From: JADLHS01 sp036274115 | GTDB taxonomy: Bacteria > Verrucomicrobiota > Verrucomicrobiia > Limisphaerales > JADLHS01 | Assembly (NCBI GenBank): GCA_036274115.1 | Contig: DASUGI010000028.1 | Span: forward strand, 1-16,518 | Reading direction: 5' to 3' | Length of the DNA: 16,518 nucleotides | Shown here: positions 1 through 6,003 of the stretch, piece after piece | How the letters are laid out: every line of letters begins with the position of its first letter | Position numbering within the stretch: position 1 is the stretch's first letter | Notes under the pieces: generated by a model | Database searches by the model: none | Told to the model about the DNA's origin: nothing | Seen by the model: the letters and a program-made list of their open reading frames with translations, nothing else | Program-made: the position numbers and the translations under genes

Positions 1-515
1 AGGATGGCCAATCCGAGTGCCGTTGGCATCAGCCAGCGTTGCGGTTTGACCAGGCTGCCCGGAGCTTTCCAGTAGCGCAGCGCAATAAACAAGGCGGCCA
101 GTCCCGTCAGGAACAAAGGCAGGATGGCCAGAATCAACGCCTGCCGTCCATGCAGCGGACGCGATTTCTCCAGCTGTTCGATCGTTCTTTTCTGGGCGCC
201 GGATTCCAAACAGGGCGGACAATAATGTTTCCCGTTCAGATTACAGTCGCACAGGCCACAGAGGAATCGCCCGCACGCATCACACACAACCACGGCCTTC
301 TTGGAGTCGTGATAGAAACAGGTGGACTCGCCCGCAATCATCACCGCTTCACTGGCGCTTCCTGAGGTGAGGGGCCGGAACAGGGCGTTAAACACCTCCA
401 CCCACAATTGGGCCTGACAATTCGGACAACGGGCAAAGCCGCCGAGATTGAAAACGCCGGGGCCGAGATGCACGCGGCATTTCGGACAAACCGGAAGGTT
501 TAAAGCCGCACCCAT
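1..515 (-). CDS. Partial zinc-ribbon/B-box-like membrane protein
   Basis: The reading frame opens with ATG at 515-513 and stays open to the left edge, so about 171 residues are visible and the C-terminus is missing. The N-terminus has two CxxC pairs (CPKC near residue 10, CPNC near 31), a zinc-ribbon arrangement. A second Cys/His cluster follows at about residues 65-100, starting at CFYHD and continuing through CDACGRFLCGLCDC to YCPPC, which resembles a B-box-type zinc finger. A hydrophobic segment of about 20 residues (ILAILPLFLTGLAALFIAL) comes next, and a second one seems to start at the edge. The start lies one base after the stop of the upstream gene (TGAAATG), so the two are almost certainly co-transcribed and probably translationally coupled. 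The function is unknown. The zinc sites and membrane segment suggest a membrane-anchored interaction module, not an enzyme. Confidence 0.8.
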   Translation of the reverse strand, partial: MGAALNLPVCPKCRVHLGPGVFNLGGFARCPNCQAQLWVEVFNALFRPLTSGSASEAVMIAGESTCFYHDSKKAVVVCDACGRFLCGLCDCNLNGKHYCPPCLESGAQKRTIEQLEKSRPLHGRQALILAILPLFLTGLAALFIALRYWKAPGSLVKPQRWLMPTALGLAI

Positions 516-516
516 T

Positions 517-1590
517 TCAAGACCTGGCGCCAAAAATATCCTCGTACGCCTGCATCGTGACAGCGTAGAACAGCGGGAGAGTGAAAATGATGCCGATAAT
601 ACATCCGAAAATTCCCAGGGCACTCAGCAAACCCGCCACCACCACCAGTCCAAAGACCGAAAACCATCGCTTGGATACGATGCGGTTGCTGACGCGCAAT
701 GAATCCCACGGACCCAATTCCAGGTCGGCACACAACGCCAGGGCGAAAACGAGGGCCACACCCACATACATGGCGCCGACGAAACCGATCACTGCGAGAA
801 TCCAGAAAACCGGACCAAACTGCGCGCTGCTGCCGTCCATAACGATGGCGTAAACAACTACCGGAATTATCCACACGTAGATGAGCAAACACATCAACAG
901 GAACGACCCGCACAGGCGCCAGAAGCTCTTGCTGAAACCGGAAAAGGCGTCATTGATGCCCGAGGACTCCCCACGAATGAGTTTGATGAAGAAGTTGTTG
1001 AGTCCGCCCATCAACGGCCCTTGCACCATCAGGCTCAGGATAATGCCAACGATTGGAATAAAGCCTGCCGCCTGGTTGCACAGCATCACCAGGAACGTCG
1101 CACCAACACACACGCCGAAGTTGGCCTTGAACACCGCCCAGCCTCGCGAAAGGCAACTTCCGATGTCCACGTCATAACCGCGCCCTTCCACCTCGGCAAT
1201 CAACGCGTCGGCGTCGACTGGAAGGCTGCGACGGCCCCGCGCGACGCCGGTGGCAACACCCTCACCGAGCTTCTGCATGAACACCGGTTTGCAGCCCGCA
1301 CAGACGTAAACGTCCTTGTGACGGATCATCTCGTCCTTGCGGAAGATTTTGCCGCATTCGGTGCAGACGGCTTCGGTCGATTCACCGGTGGTCCCCGCGA
1401 CTCCAGTCAACGGTGCGCCGGGAATTGAAATCTCGGCCGGCTTGACCGTGCTGAAAGGTTGCCAGGCGGCCATACCCTCGTGCCATACCAGCGTGTCGCC
1501 CCGCAACCTGCCCGTTTGCACGAGTTCTGCGAGTTGCACTTCTTCGACCGGTCCCGCCTGTTGCCCATTCTCGACGTAATACCATTTCAT
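517..1590 (-). CDS. GYF_2-domain, zinc-ribbon, multi-pass membrane protein
   Basis: This 357-residue protein has three parts. Residues 1-50 (MKWYYVENGQQAGPV, then a conserved W-hexad ending AAWQPF) match the GYF_2 domain, a small putative peptide-binding fold common in bacterial membrane proteins. Residues 76-100 carry CTEC and CAGC, a four-cysteine zinc ribbon. From about 150 to 345 there are five or six hydrophobic segments around 158-190, 227-250, 261-288 and 311-342, resembling the DUF975-like or glycerophosphodiesterase-associated membrane domains. The order suggests a cytoplasmic N-terminal sensor or adaptor on an integral membrane body. The substrate and partners are unknown. The ATG at 1590 fits the GYF_2 start exactly, and no clear Shine-Dalgarno motif precedes it. 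The next gene starts one base after this stop and is also zinc-ribbon plus membrane segment, so the two probably act together. Confidence 0.85.
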   Translation of the reverse strand: MKWYYVENGQQAGPVEEVQLAELVQTGRLRGDTLVWHEGMAAWQPFSTVKPAEISIPGAPLTGVAGTTGESTEAVCTECGKIFRKDEMIRHKDVYVCAGCKPVFMQKLGEGVATGVARGRRSLPVDADALIAEVEGRGYDVDIGSCLSRGWAVFKANFGVCVGATFLVMLCNQAAGFIPIVGIILSLMVQGPLMGGLNNFFIKLIRGESSGINDAFSGFSKSFWRLCGSFLLMCLLIYVWIIPVVVYAIVMDGSSAQFGPVFWILAVIGFVGAMYVGVALVFALALCADLELGPWDSLRVSNRIVSKRWFSVFGLVVVAGLLSALGIFGCIIGIIFTLPLFYAVTMQAYEDIFGARS

Positions 1591-1723
1591 CGTTTGGAAG
1601 AGGTTGAAGGTTCAGGTTTTATTCACTCCGACTGCGCTTGACACCACGCTATGTGCCAAGTCGTCGCGGGGAAAGCAAAGGAATTGTGCCGGAGCCGGTG
1701 GCGGTGACGAAGCCTGGAGACCC

Positions 1724-1756
1724 AAAAGGGCAACCCGAGCTCAAGGCTGCCCTTTT
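1724..1756 (-). terminator. Rho-independent terminator-like hairpin after trmL
   Basis: On the minus strand AAAAGGGCA (1756-1748) pairs perfectly with TGCCCTTTT (1732-1724), nine base pairs. On that strand the stem extends inward through two G-C pairs with G-U wobbles on either side. It ends in a four-T run and could act in both directions because of the matching A-run. The better fold on the minus strand and its place about 120 bases after the trmL stop make it the likely end of the ruvX-truA-trmL transcript, insulating the GYF_2 gene at 1590. Confidence 0.7.
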
Positions 1757-1873
1757 CACGACGATTCCCTATGAAAAAGGAGTCAGGAACCTGCAGCCAC
1801 GTTAGTTTTGCCATGCCGGATTGCAACGGGAAACCCGGACCACTTTGTTCACATTTGGGACATGCCAACCGAT

Positions 1874-2338
1874 TCAAACCTCTCCGGCAAAACCCTGTTG
1901 GCGCAGCGCTTCAAACAAGACGAGCGCCACACAGTTTGCGAGATTTAATGAACGCGATTCCGTGTTGAACATGGGTATGCGCAACCAATGTTCCGGATGC
2001 CGCTCCAGCAGTGGTTTCGGCAAACCGGCGGTCTCCCGTCCGAACACCAGATAGTCATTGGCGACGAACCTGACCTCATCGTACCGCTTCGTTCCGCCGG
2101 ATTCGATGAACCACAGCCGGGCTGACGCTGGCAGCTTCTCCTCGAACGCCCGCCAGTTCCGCCAGCGATGCCAGTCGACGTGCTGCCAGTAATCCATCCC
2201 GGCGCGCTTGAGTTGGGTGTCGTCGAGTTTGAAACCGAATGGTTCGATGAGATGCAGTGTCGTGCGCGTCGCGGCACAGAGGCGAGCTACGTTGCCCGTA
2301 TTGGGCGGGATTTCGGGTTCGACCAAAACAATGTTCAT
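1874..2338 (-). CDS. trmL: tRNA (cytidine/uridine-34 2'-O)-methyltransferase TrmL
   Basis: TrmL (YibK) uses S-adenosylmethionine to methylate the wobble-base ribose of particular tRNA-Leu species in the cytoplasm. The 154-residue protein has the size of the E. coli enzyme and the full set of SPOUT-family trefoil-knot motifs. These are NTGNVARLC at residues 13-21, LVFGRETAGLP at 97-107 and RSLNLANCVALV at 129-140, which form the SAM-binding knot. The N-terminal start MNIVLVEPEIPPNTGN is typical of the family and fixes the ATG at 2338. That ATG overlaps the truA stop by four bases (ATGA), so translation is probably coupled to truA. Nothing is missing or unusual. Other SPOUT methyltransferases are longer or have extra RNA-binding domains, so the assignment is firm. 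Confidence 0.95.
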   Translation of the reverse strand: MNIVLVEPEIPPNTGNVARLCAATRTTLHLIEPFGFKLDDTQLKRAGMDYWQHVDWHRWRNWRAFEEKLPASARLWFIESGGTKRYDEVRFVANDYLVFGRETAGLPKPLLERHPEHWLRIPMFNTESRSLNLANCVALVLFEALRQQGFAGEV

Positions 2339-3171
2339 CGGTTCTTCGTAGCAGCCGACGTCAGGAGGCTCTGAACTTCGCCTCGAGCTGGGGACTTCTT
2401 TCGTTGGCTACCTGATTTGGGATAAAACACTCTCCACAGCACCAGCCCGCACGCCGGCGCCGTCATCCCCGCCACGCGACGATCTTTCTTTTCCAGCATC
2501 GTCTTGATTTCTGCCGCGGGAAACTTCCCCAGCCCCACCTGCACCATCGTGCCCACAATGCCCCGGCACATCTTGTAGAGAAAACCGTCGCCCTCGATGA
2601 TGAATGTGAGTTGCGGCCCGCTCCGTTTCAGATCACACCGCGTCAACGTGCGCACGGTGGTTGCCCGCTCGTATCCCGTATTGGCGGCAAAGGACTGGAA
2701 ATCGTGCTTGCCCACGAACAACTTCGCTGCCGCGCGCATCGCTTTCAGGTCCAGTGGACGCGTGACATGCCACGCACGCGAGCGGAGCAGGGGATTCATC
2801 GCCGTGTGATTCCAGACCACGTAGCGGTATTGCTTGCCCTTCGCCTGAAACCGGGCATGAAAATCCTTTGCGGCGCGCGTGGCCGATATCACCCTTATGT
2901 CCTCCGGCAAATGTGCATTGACCGCCAAAACGAGTTTGCGCACCGGCATCCTGAATTCACCGCGCGGCACTTCAAAATGCGCCACCATTCCCAGCGCGTG
3001 AACTCCGGTGTCAGTGCGACTGGAACTGTGCAAACGCGGTTTGCTGGGAAACAATTTTGCCAGCGCGGCCTCGACTTTTTCCTGCACGCCCGTGCCGATC
3101 TTCTGCACCTGCCAGCCTTCATAGCCCGTGCCGTCATAGGCGATGGTGAGTTTGAATTTGAGGGAATCCAC
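2335..3171 (-). CDS. truA: tRNA pseudouridine(38-40) synthase TruA
   Basis: TruA converts uridines 38-40 of the tRNA anticodon stem-loop to pseudouridine. The protein begins with the family N-terminus (FKLTIAYDGTGYEGWQ) and has the catalytic motif SRTDTGVHA, with the nucleophilic Asp at residue 54. It also has the GKHDF segment and the typical GDGFLYKMCRGIVG region near the C-terminal half. I chose the GTG at 3171, giving 278 residues, because the family fold starts there. The frame is open further upstream to a TTG at 3207, but those codons come from the TTAATC repeat tract and would add an Arg-rich, unconserved extension. The last 25 or so residues (KSGSQRKKSPARGE onward) are a basic tail beyond the usual end. 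The stop overlaps the trmL start, and ruvX lies 94 bases upstream on the same strand. Confidence 0.95.
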   Translation of the reverse strand: MDSLKFKLTIAYDGTGYEGWQVQKIGTGVQEKVEAALAKLFPSKPRLHSSSRTDTGVHALGMVAHFEVPRGEFRMPVRKLVLAVNAHLPEDIRVISATRAAKDFHARFQAKGKQYRYVVWNHTAMNPLLRSRAWHVTRPLDLKAMRAAAKLFVGKHDFQSFAANTGYERATTVRTLTRCDLKRSGPQLTFIIEGDGFLYKMCRGIVGTMVQVGLGKFPAAEIKTMLEKKDRRVAGMTAPACGLVLWRVFYPKSGSQRKKSPARGEVQSLLTSAATKNR

Positions 3172-3181
3172 TTTCGTTTGG

Positions 3182-3260
3182 CTTCTTAATCTTACTCTTA
3201 ATCGCAATCTTAATCTGCCCCCAAGGGATTAAGCGTAAGATTACGACTAAGATTAAGAAG
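3182..3260. repeat. Imperfect inverted repeat of TTAATC/GATTAAG units
   Basis: Two 34-base arms, 3182-3215 and 3227-3260, are separated by an 11-base spacer. One arm matches the reverse complement of the other at 28 of 34 positions, with the outer 13 bases perfect (CTTCTTAATCTTA). Each arm is itself made of degenerate TTAATC/CTTA units. The element starts five bases downstream of the ruvX stop and ends 10 bases before the truA start codon on the minus strand. It could fold into a long hairpin in the ruvX-truA transcript, acting as a terminator, attenuator or RNase-processing site. It lacks a terminal U-tract, so simple termination is not assured. Confidence 0.75.
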
Positions 3261-3265
3261 GGAAC

Positions 3266-3679
3266 TTACTTCGCCAGCCCATCCAGGTAACTCTGCAACA
3301 GAATCGCCGCCGCCGTCTTATCCACCTTTTGCTTCCGTTGCTCGCGGCGAACGTTGCCTTGAATGAGAAACTTCTGCGCCTGCACGGTCGTGAGCCGCTC
3401 ATCCCATGTCTTGATCGGCACCGTCACGGCATCTTTCAAAGCGGCCACAAACTCCTGCACCTTCAAGGCCGCGGGGCCATAGCTGCCATCCATGTTCCGA
3501 GGCAAACCGACCAGGATCAGGCTGATTTCCTTTTCGCGCAGAATCTCCTTCAGGCGCGCCAAAAAGTCTGCGAACGGCTCGGGCGGGATGTATTCCAATG
3601 GTTGCGCAATCATCTGCAACTCATCGCTTACCGCCACGCCCACCCGCCGGGTGCCATGATCCAAAGCCAGAACACGCAT
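3266..3679 (-). CDS. ruvX: RuvX/YqgF family pre-16S rRNA nuclease (putative Holliday junction resolvase)
   Basis: This 137-residue protein is a complete YqgF-family RNase H-fold nuclease. The family processes the 5' end of pre-16S rRNA in E. coli and was also proposed to resolve Holliday junctions. Visible motifs are LALDHGTRRVGVAVSD (Asp7), LILVGLPRNMDG (56-65), TWDERLTT (Glu94) and VDKTAAAILLQSYLD (Asp120), so all three expected acidic catalytic residues are present. The length equals the family norm. The start at 3679 is fixed by the MRVLALDHGT N-terminus; no Shine-Dalgarno motif precedes it. It heads the ruvX-truA-trmL unit, with a divergent secreted-protein gene beginning 106 bases away. 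The biochemical role (rRNA maturation or recombination) cannot be settled from sequence. Confidence 0.93.
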   Translation of the reverse strand: MRVLALDHGTRRVGVAVSDELQMIAQPLEYIPPEPFADFLARLKEILREKEISLILVGLPRNMDGSYGPAALKVQEFVAALKDAVTVPIKTWDERLTTVQAQKFLIQGNVRREQRKQKVDKTAAAILLQSYLDGLAK

Positions 3680-3686
3680 TGGCAGG

Positions 3687-3714
3687 AGTTTAGTGGGGCG
3701 GCGCGCGAAACCAA
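3687..3714 (-). promoter_or_regulatory. Candidate ruvX promoter with very short leader
   Basis: On the minus strand, TTGGTT (3714-3709) and TAAACT (3692-3687) are separated by 16 bases, resembling a -35/-10 pair with a 4-of-6 match at -10. The -10 hexamer ends only seven bases before the ruvX ATG, so transcription would begin at or just before the start codon. This fits the missing Shine-Dalgarno motif, but the -35 match is weak. Confidence 0.35.
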
Positions 3715-3785
3715 GCTCCCTTTCAAGGGTTTAACAATTTCCGAAGGATTTCTCGCGGGCGAGCGTGTTTCTGGATAAAGAACCT

Positions 3786-4601
3786 ATGAAACCAAAGCCT
3801 ATGACCAAAGCCGCCTTCCTCTTCGCGACACTACTGGCCTTGCCCGCCGTTTTCGCCCAAACACCACCGCCACCGGCAACTCCAGGTCAATCCTTCAATG
3901 ATCGACTGCGGAATTTGACCATGGCCGCGGTACCACAAGAAACGTCCCTTACTAAATTCAGCCTCGATTTTCCTGGGGGCACGCCGAAGCAACTCGTCGC
4001 AGCCATCGAGAAAGCGATGAGCAGGCCATTGAACGCAATCATACTGCCGGAACACGCCGACGTAGCAATTCCCCCGTTGAAAATGAACAACGTTGACGTG
4101 CGACAATTATTTCAAGCCTTGGAATCCACCAGTCGAAAGACCGAAGCCTATGTTACCAGCACCTTTGGCGGGGTAAGGCCTGCGTCCTCCTATCAACAGA
4201 TGACAACCAGCTACGGGTTTCAGACGCAAGGCCCGGTCTCGGACGAATCCATTTGGTACTTCTATGTCGAAAAGCCGACTTTGCCACCGGCACAAGTACG
4301 CACTCCTGCGAAGGTCTGTCGTTACTTCTCGCTTGCGCCTTACCTGGATCGCGGCCATACGGTGGATGATATCACGACTGCGATTCAAACGGGCTGGAAA
4401 ATGCTGGGCGAAGAAGACACTCCCAAAATCAGTTTCCACAAAGAAACCAAGTTGCTAATTGCAGTGGGTGACCCTAACAGATTGGAAACGATCGACGCGG
4501 TGCTCCAGGCTTTGAAAGCGTCATTGCCCAGGAACATTGATCCGGCGACGGGATTACCGTTTCCGCCTGAAGGGCCGGCTCCCTCACCCAAACCGAAATA
4601 A
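3786..4601 (+). CDS. Secreted protein of unknown function with STN-like segment
   Basis: This 271-residue protein starts with a clear Sec signal peptide (MTKAAFLFATLLALPAVFA, predicted cut before QTPPPP at about residue 25). I chose the ATG at 3786 over a more upstream alternative because the signal peptide begins there; six bases before it lies a GATAAA -10-like hexamer. Residues about 62-115 (a segment from FPGGTPKQLVAAIEKA to DVRQLFQALES) resemble the secretin/TonB short N-terminal (STN) fold: a strand, a helix, a strand giving a non-polar LPEHADVAIPPL, then a helix. A second similar alpha/beta unit may follow near residues 195-250 (DDITTAIQTGWKML to ETIDAVLQALKA). The C-terminus is Pro-rich. 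It lies 36 bases upstream of an ECF sigma gene and is probably in its operon. STN domains often signal to sigma/anti-sigma pairs, so a periplasmic signalling role is a reasonable inference but not shown. Confidence 0.7.
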   Translation: MKPKPMTKAAFLFATLLALPAVFAQTPPPPATPGQSFNDRLRNLTMAAVPQETSLTKFSLDFPGGTPKQLVAAIEKAMSRPLNAIILPEHADVAIPPLKMNNVDVRQLFQALESTSRKTEAYVTSTFGGVRPASSYQQMTTSYGFQTQGPVSDESIWYFYVEKPTLPPAQVRTPAKVCRYFSLAPYLDRGHTVDDITTAIQTGWKMLGEEDTPKISFHKETKLLIAVGDPNRLETIDAVLQALKASLPRNIDPATGLPFPPEGPAPSPKPK

Positions 4602-4637
4602 TCATCTCGTGAACACCGGGCCGGGTCAGGCCAACCT

Positions 4638-5255
4638 TTGCAGGAAACGACCATTGAAAGCGGTCTCGAAGCAACAGCGGCAGCACCCGCGCTGGACGTT
4701 CGCGCGTTGACTGAAGGCATGACAAGTGGCGATGAAAACGCATACCTGCTTTTTCATGAGGCGTATTTCCAGCGTCTCTATCGTTACCTGCTCGTCGTGG
4801 CCGCCGGCGACGAGGAGGCCGCGCGCGAAGCGGTGCAATCCACTTTCCTGCGCGTCGTTCGTTACATCAAACCCTGCACCGAAGAGCCGCACTTCTGGAG
4901 CTGGCTCACGGTGCTCGCCCGAACTTCGCTGGCCGACCAACGCCGCAAGCGCAGTCGTTACCGCGCCTTCCTCGAACGTTTCATCGGCTATGCCCGCGTG
5001 GAAGCCGAAGTCAAACCCGCCGCAGACGGACAAGCCGACGCGCAGTTGCTCGCGGCGCTGGAAGAATGTGTTGGCCGCTTGCCGCCCGATGAACGCGAGT
5101 TGGTTCAACGAAAGTATTTTGCCCGCGAATCTGTGCGCGACATCGCCGCGTCGCTGCAAATCAGCGAAAAGGCGGTCGAGTCGCGACTCACGCGGGTGCG
5201 CTTGAAGTTGAAGGCTGAAACGTTGAATGGTTTGAAGCATGAATCGAGAGCCTGA
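4638..5255 (+). CDS. ECF-family RNA polymerase sigma factor
   Basis: This protein has the two-domain layout of extracytoplasmic-function sigma factors, which direct core RNA polymerase to stress- or envelope-specific promoters. Region 2 spans about residues 30-105 (from DENAYLLFHEAYFQRLYRYLL to WLTVLARTSLADQRRKR). Region 4 spans about 141-193, containing RLPPDERELVQRKYF and the helix-turn-helix SVRDIAASLQISEKAVESRL. The frame's first start is TTG at 4638, preceded by a GGGTCAGG that could serve as a ribosome site. An ATG at 4719 (residue 28) is an alternative, but it would cut into the helix before region 2.1. The last 17 bases overlap the next gene, a one-TM protein that is likely its regulator. 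Residues 81-140 form the variable linker. No extra C-terminal domain is present. The target promoters are unknown. Confidence 0.88.
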   Translation: MQETTIESGLEATAAAPALDVRALTEGMTSGDENAYLLFHEAYFQRLYRYLLVVAAGDEEAAREAVQSTFLRVVRYIKPCTEEPHFWSWLTVLARTSLADQRRKRSRYRAFLERFIGYARVEAEVKPAADGQADAQLLAALEECVGRLPPDERELVQRKYFARESVRDIAASLQISEKAVESRLTRVRLKLKAETLNGLKHESRA

Positions 5256-5754
5256 CAAGGAACGTTTGCTGGCGGACGTGCTCGGCACTGAACCCGACGC
5301 GGAGTTCAGCGCCGGCGTCCTGGCGCAAACGTTGCGCGGCGTCCGACGCCAGCGGCGCGTGCGCCAGGTGCGTCGCTCCGGTGCGGTGCTCGTCGTATTG
5401 GTGGCTGCGGCACTTGCTAGCAGCCATTTTCTTCGCAATAACACGAAGCCGGAATTGGCACGACTCCCACAACCGACCAGTTATCAACCGACCAGTTATC
5501 AACTGGTGACAACTCACCCGCTGACTCCGGATCAACTTATCAATACCCAGGCGCTCTCTCCCGAACAGCAAGCCGTCTCAGCGAGGGTTGCTGTGGTTCA
5601 AACCAGTCCGGGCGGATTCGGCGAAATTGGCGATGACGAATTGCTCTCGCTGGCCGCACCCAATGTTGTCGCCCTGGTGCGCCGGGGACCGCACGAAGCG
5701 GAACTGGTTTTCGTGTCGGCGCCAACCGAAGATTCTTCCACGCGGCAAAACTGA
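5239..5754 (+). CDS. Single-pass membrane protein, probable anti-sigma partner
   Basis: This 171-residue protein begins inside the end of the sigma gene (17-base overlap), a typical sigma/anti-sigma arrangement. Residues 1-47 are a charged, presumably cytoplasmic segment ending in a strongly basic stretch (RGVRRQRRVRQVRR). Residues 48-64 form the only membrane helix (GAVLVVLVAAALASSHF). The remainder would be periplasmic, with a Pro/Thr/Gln-rich linker and a C-terminal segment around 115-163 without recognisable motifs. The short N-terminal domain could bind the sigma factor, but I see no zinc-binding HxxxCxxC motif, so it is not a classical ZAS anti-sigma factor. A 15-base tandem duplication in the linker repeats PTSYQ. 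The role is inferred from position and topology. Confidence 0.75.
   Translation: MNREPDKERLLADVLGTEPDAEFSAGVLAQTLRGVRRQRRVRQVRRSGAVLVVLVAAALASSHFLRNNTKPELARLPQPTSYQPTSYQLVTTHPLTPDQLINTQALSPEQQAVSARVAVVQTSPGGFGEIGDDELLSLAAPNVVALVRRGPHEAELVFVSAPTEDSSTRQN
5471..5503 (+). repeat. 15-bp tandem duplication within the anti-sigma-like gene
   Basis: The unit AACCGACCAGTTATC occurs at 5471-5485 and again, identical, at 5486-5500, followed by a partial third AAC. It is in frame, adding five residues and giving the repeated PTSYQ in the predicted periplasmic linker. The perfect identity suggests a recent slippage event that can expand or contract without breaking the frame. Confidence 0.9.
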
Positions 5755-5765
5755 GTTGGCATCCC

Positions 5766-5908
5766 GTAGGACAGGCGTCGCGCGCGTCGCGCCTGTCTCT
5801 AATTTAAAAAGCTTCCGCTTGAGCGGAGTTGAGAAGCGACTGATCCGCGTTTGCGGGATTTGATGCGCTGATTCCTGAAAGACGGAGACAGCGCGACGCC
5901 TGTCCTAC
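5766..5908. repeat. REP-like inverted repeat pair
   Basis: GTAGGACAGGCGTCGCGC at 5766-5783 recurs as its exact reverse complement at 5891-5908, an 18-base perfect inverted pair 107 bases apart. The left copy also folds on itself: GACAGGCG (5770-5777) pairs with CGCCTGTC (5790-5797) around a 12-base loop. The right copy keeps only a five-base version of this stem (5887-5891 with 5900-5904). The region lies after the sigma/anti-sigma operon and before the YihY gene. The form is like bacterial REP/BIME elements, which are mobilised by RAYT transposases and can act as terminators or mRNA stabilisers. No RAYT gene is in the window. Confidence 0.75.
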
Positions 5909-5963
5909 AATTGGCCGTTCGATGACCCTACCCATAGATGTCTCCGCAGAGAAGTCGCCCGCG

Positions 5964-5991
5964 TTGACTTGGCGGGCTGCTTTGTTAGCGT
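5964..5991 (+). promoter_or_regulatory. Candidate promoter of the yihY-ald operon
   Basis: TTGACT (5964-5969) and TAGCGT (5986-5991) are separated by 16 bases and lie 12 bases before the ATG at 6004. The -35 hexamer is a good match and the -10 is weak by E. coli standards. The same TAGCGT hexamer recurs at a similar place before the CBM9-like gene at 13977. The implied leader is only a few bases long, in keeping with the absence of a Shine-Dalgarno motif. Confidence 0.4.
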
Positions 5992-6003
5992 GACGCCAGC
6001 GTC

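Noticed and set aside
500..913. 137-residue minus-strand frame inside the GYF_2 gene
   Set aside because: It overlaps the membrane-domain coding region in another frame, and has no recognisable domain.
1623..1877. 84-residue minus-strand frame with an N-terminal CPKC, starting at the trmL stop
   Set aside because: It starts with TTG, has no fold or family signal after the CPKC, is rich in Arg/His/Trp in a way unlike the neighbours, and spans the strong hairpin at 1724-1756. Probably intergenic sequence.
3172..3207. Upstream TTG start for TruA adding 12 residues
   Set aside because: The extra Arg-rich residues are translated from the TTAATC repeat tract, and the family N-terminus begins at the GTG at 3171.
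3721..3765. Short stems CCCTT/AAGGG and CTCGC/GCGAG between ruvX and the secreted-protein gene
   Set aside because: The stems are five bases or less and no operator or terminator pattern accompanies them.
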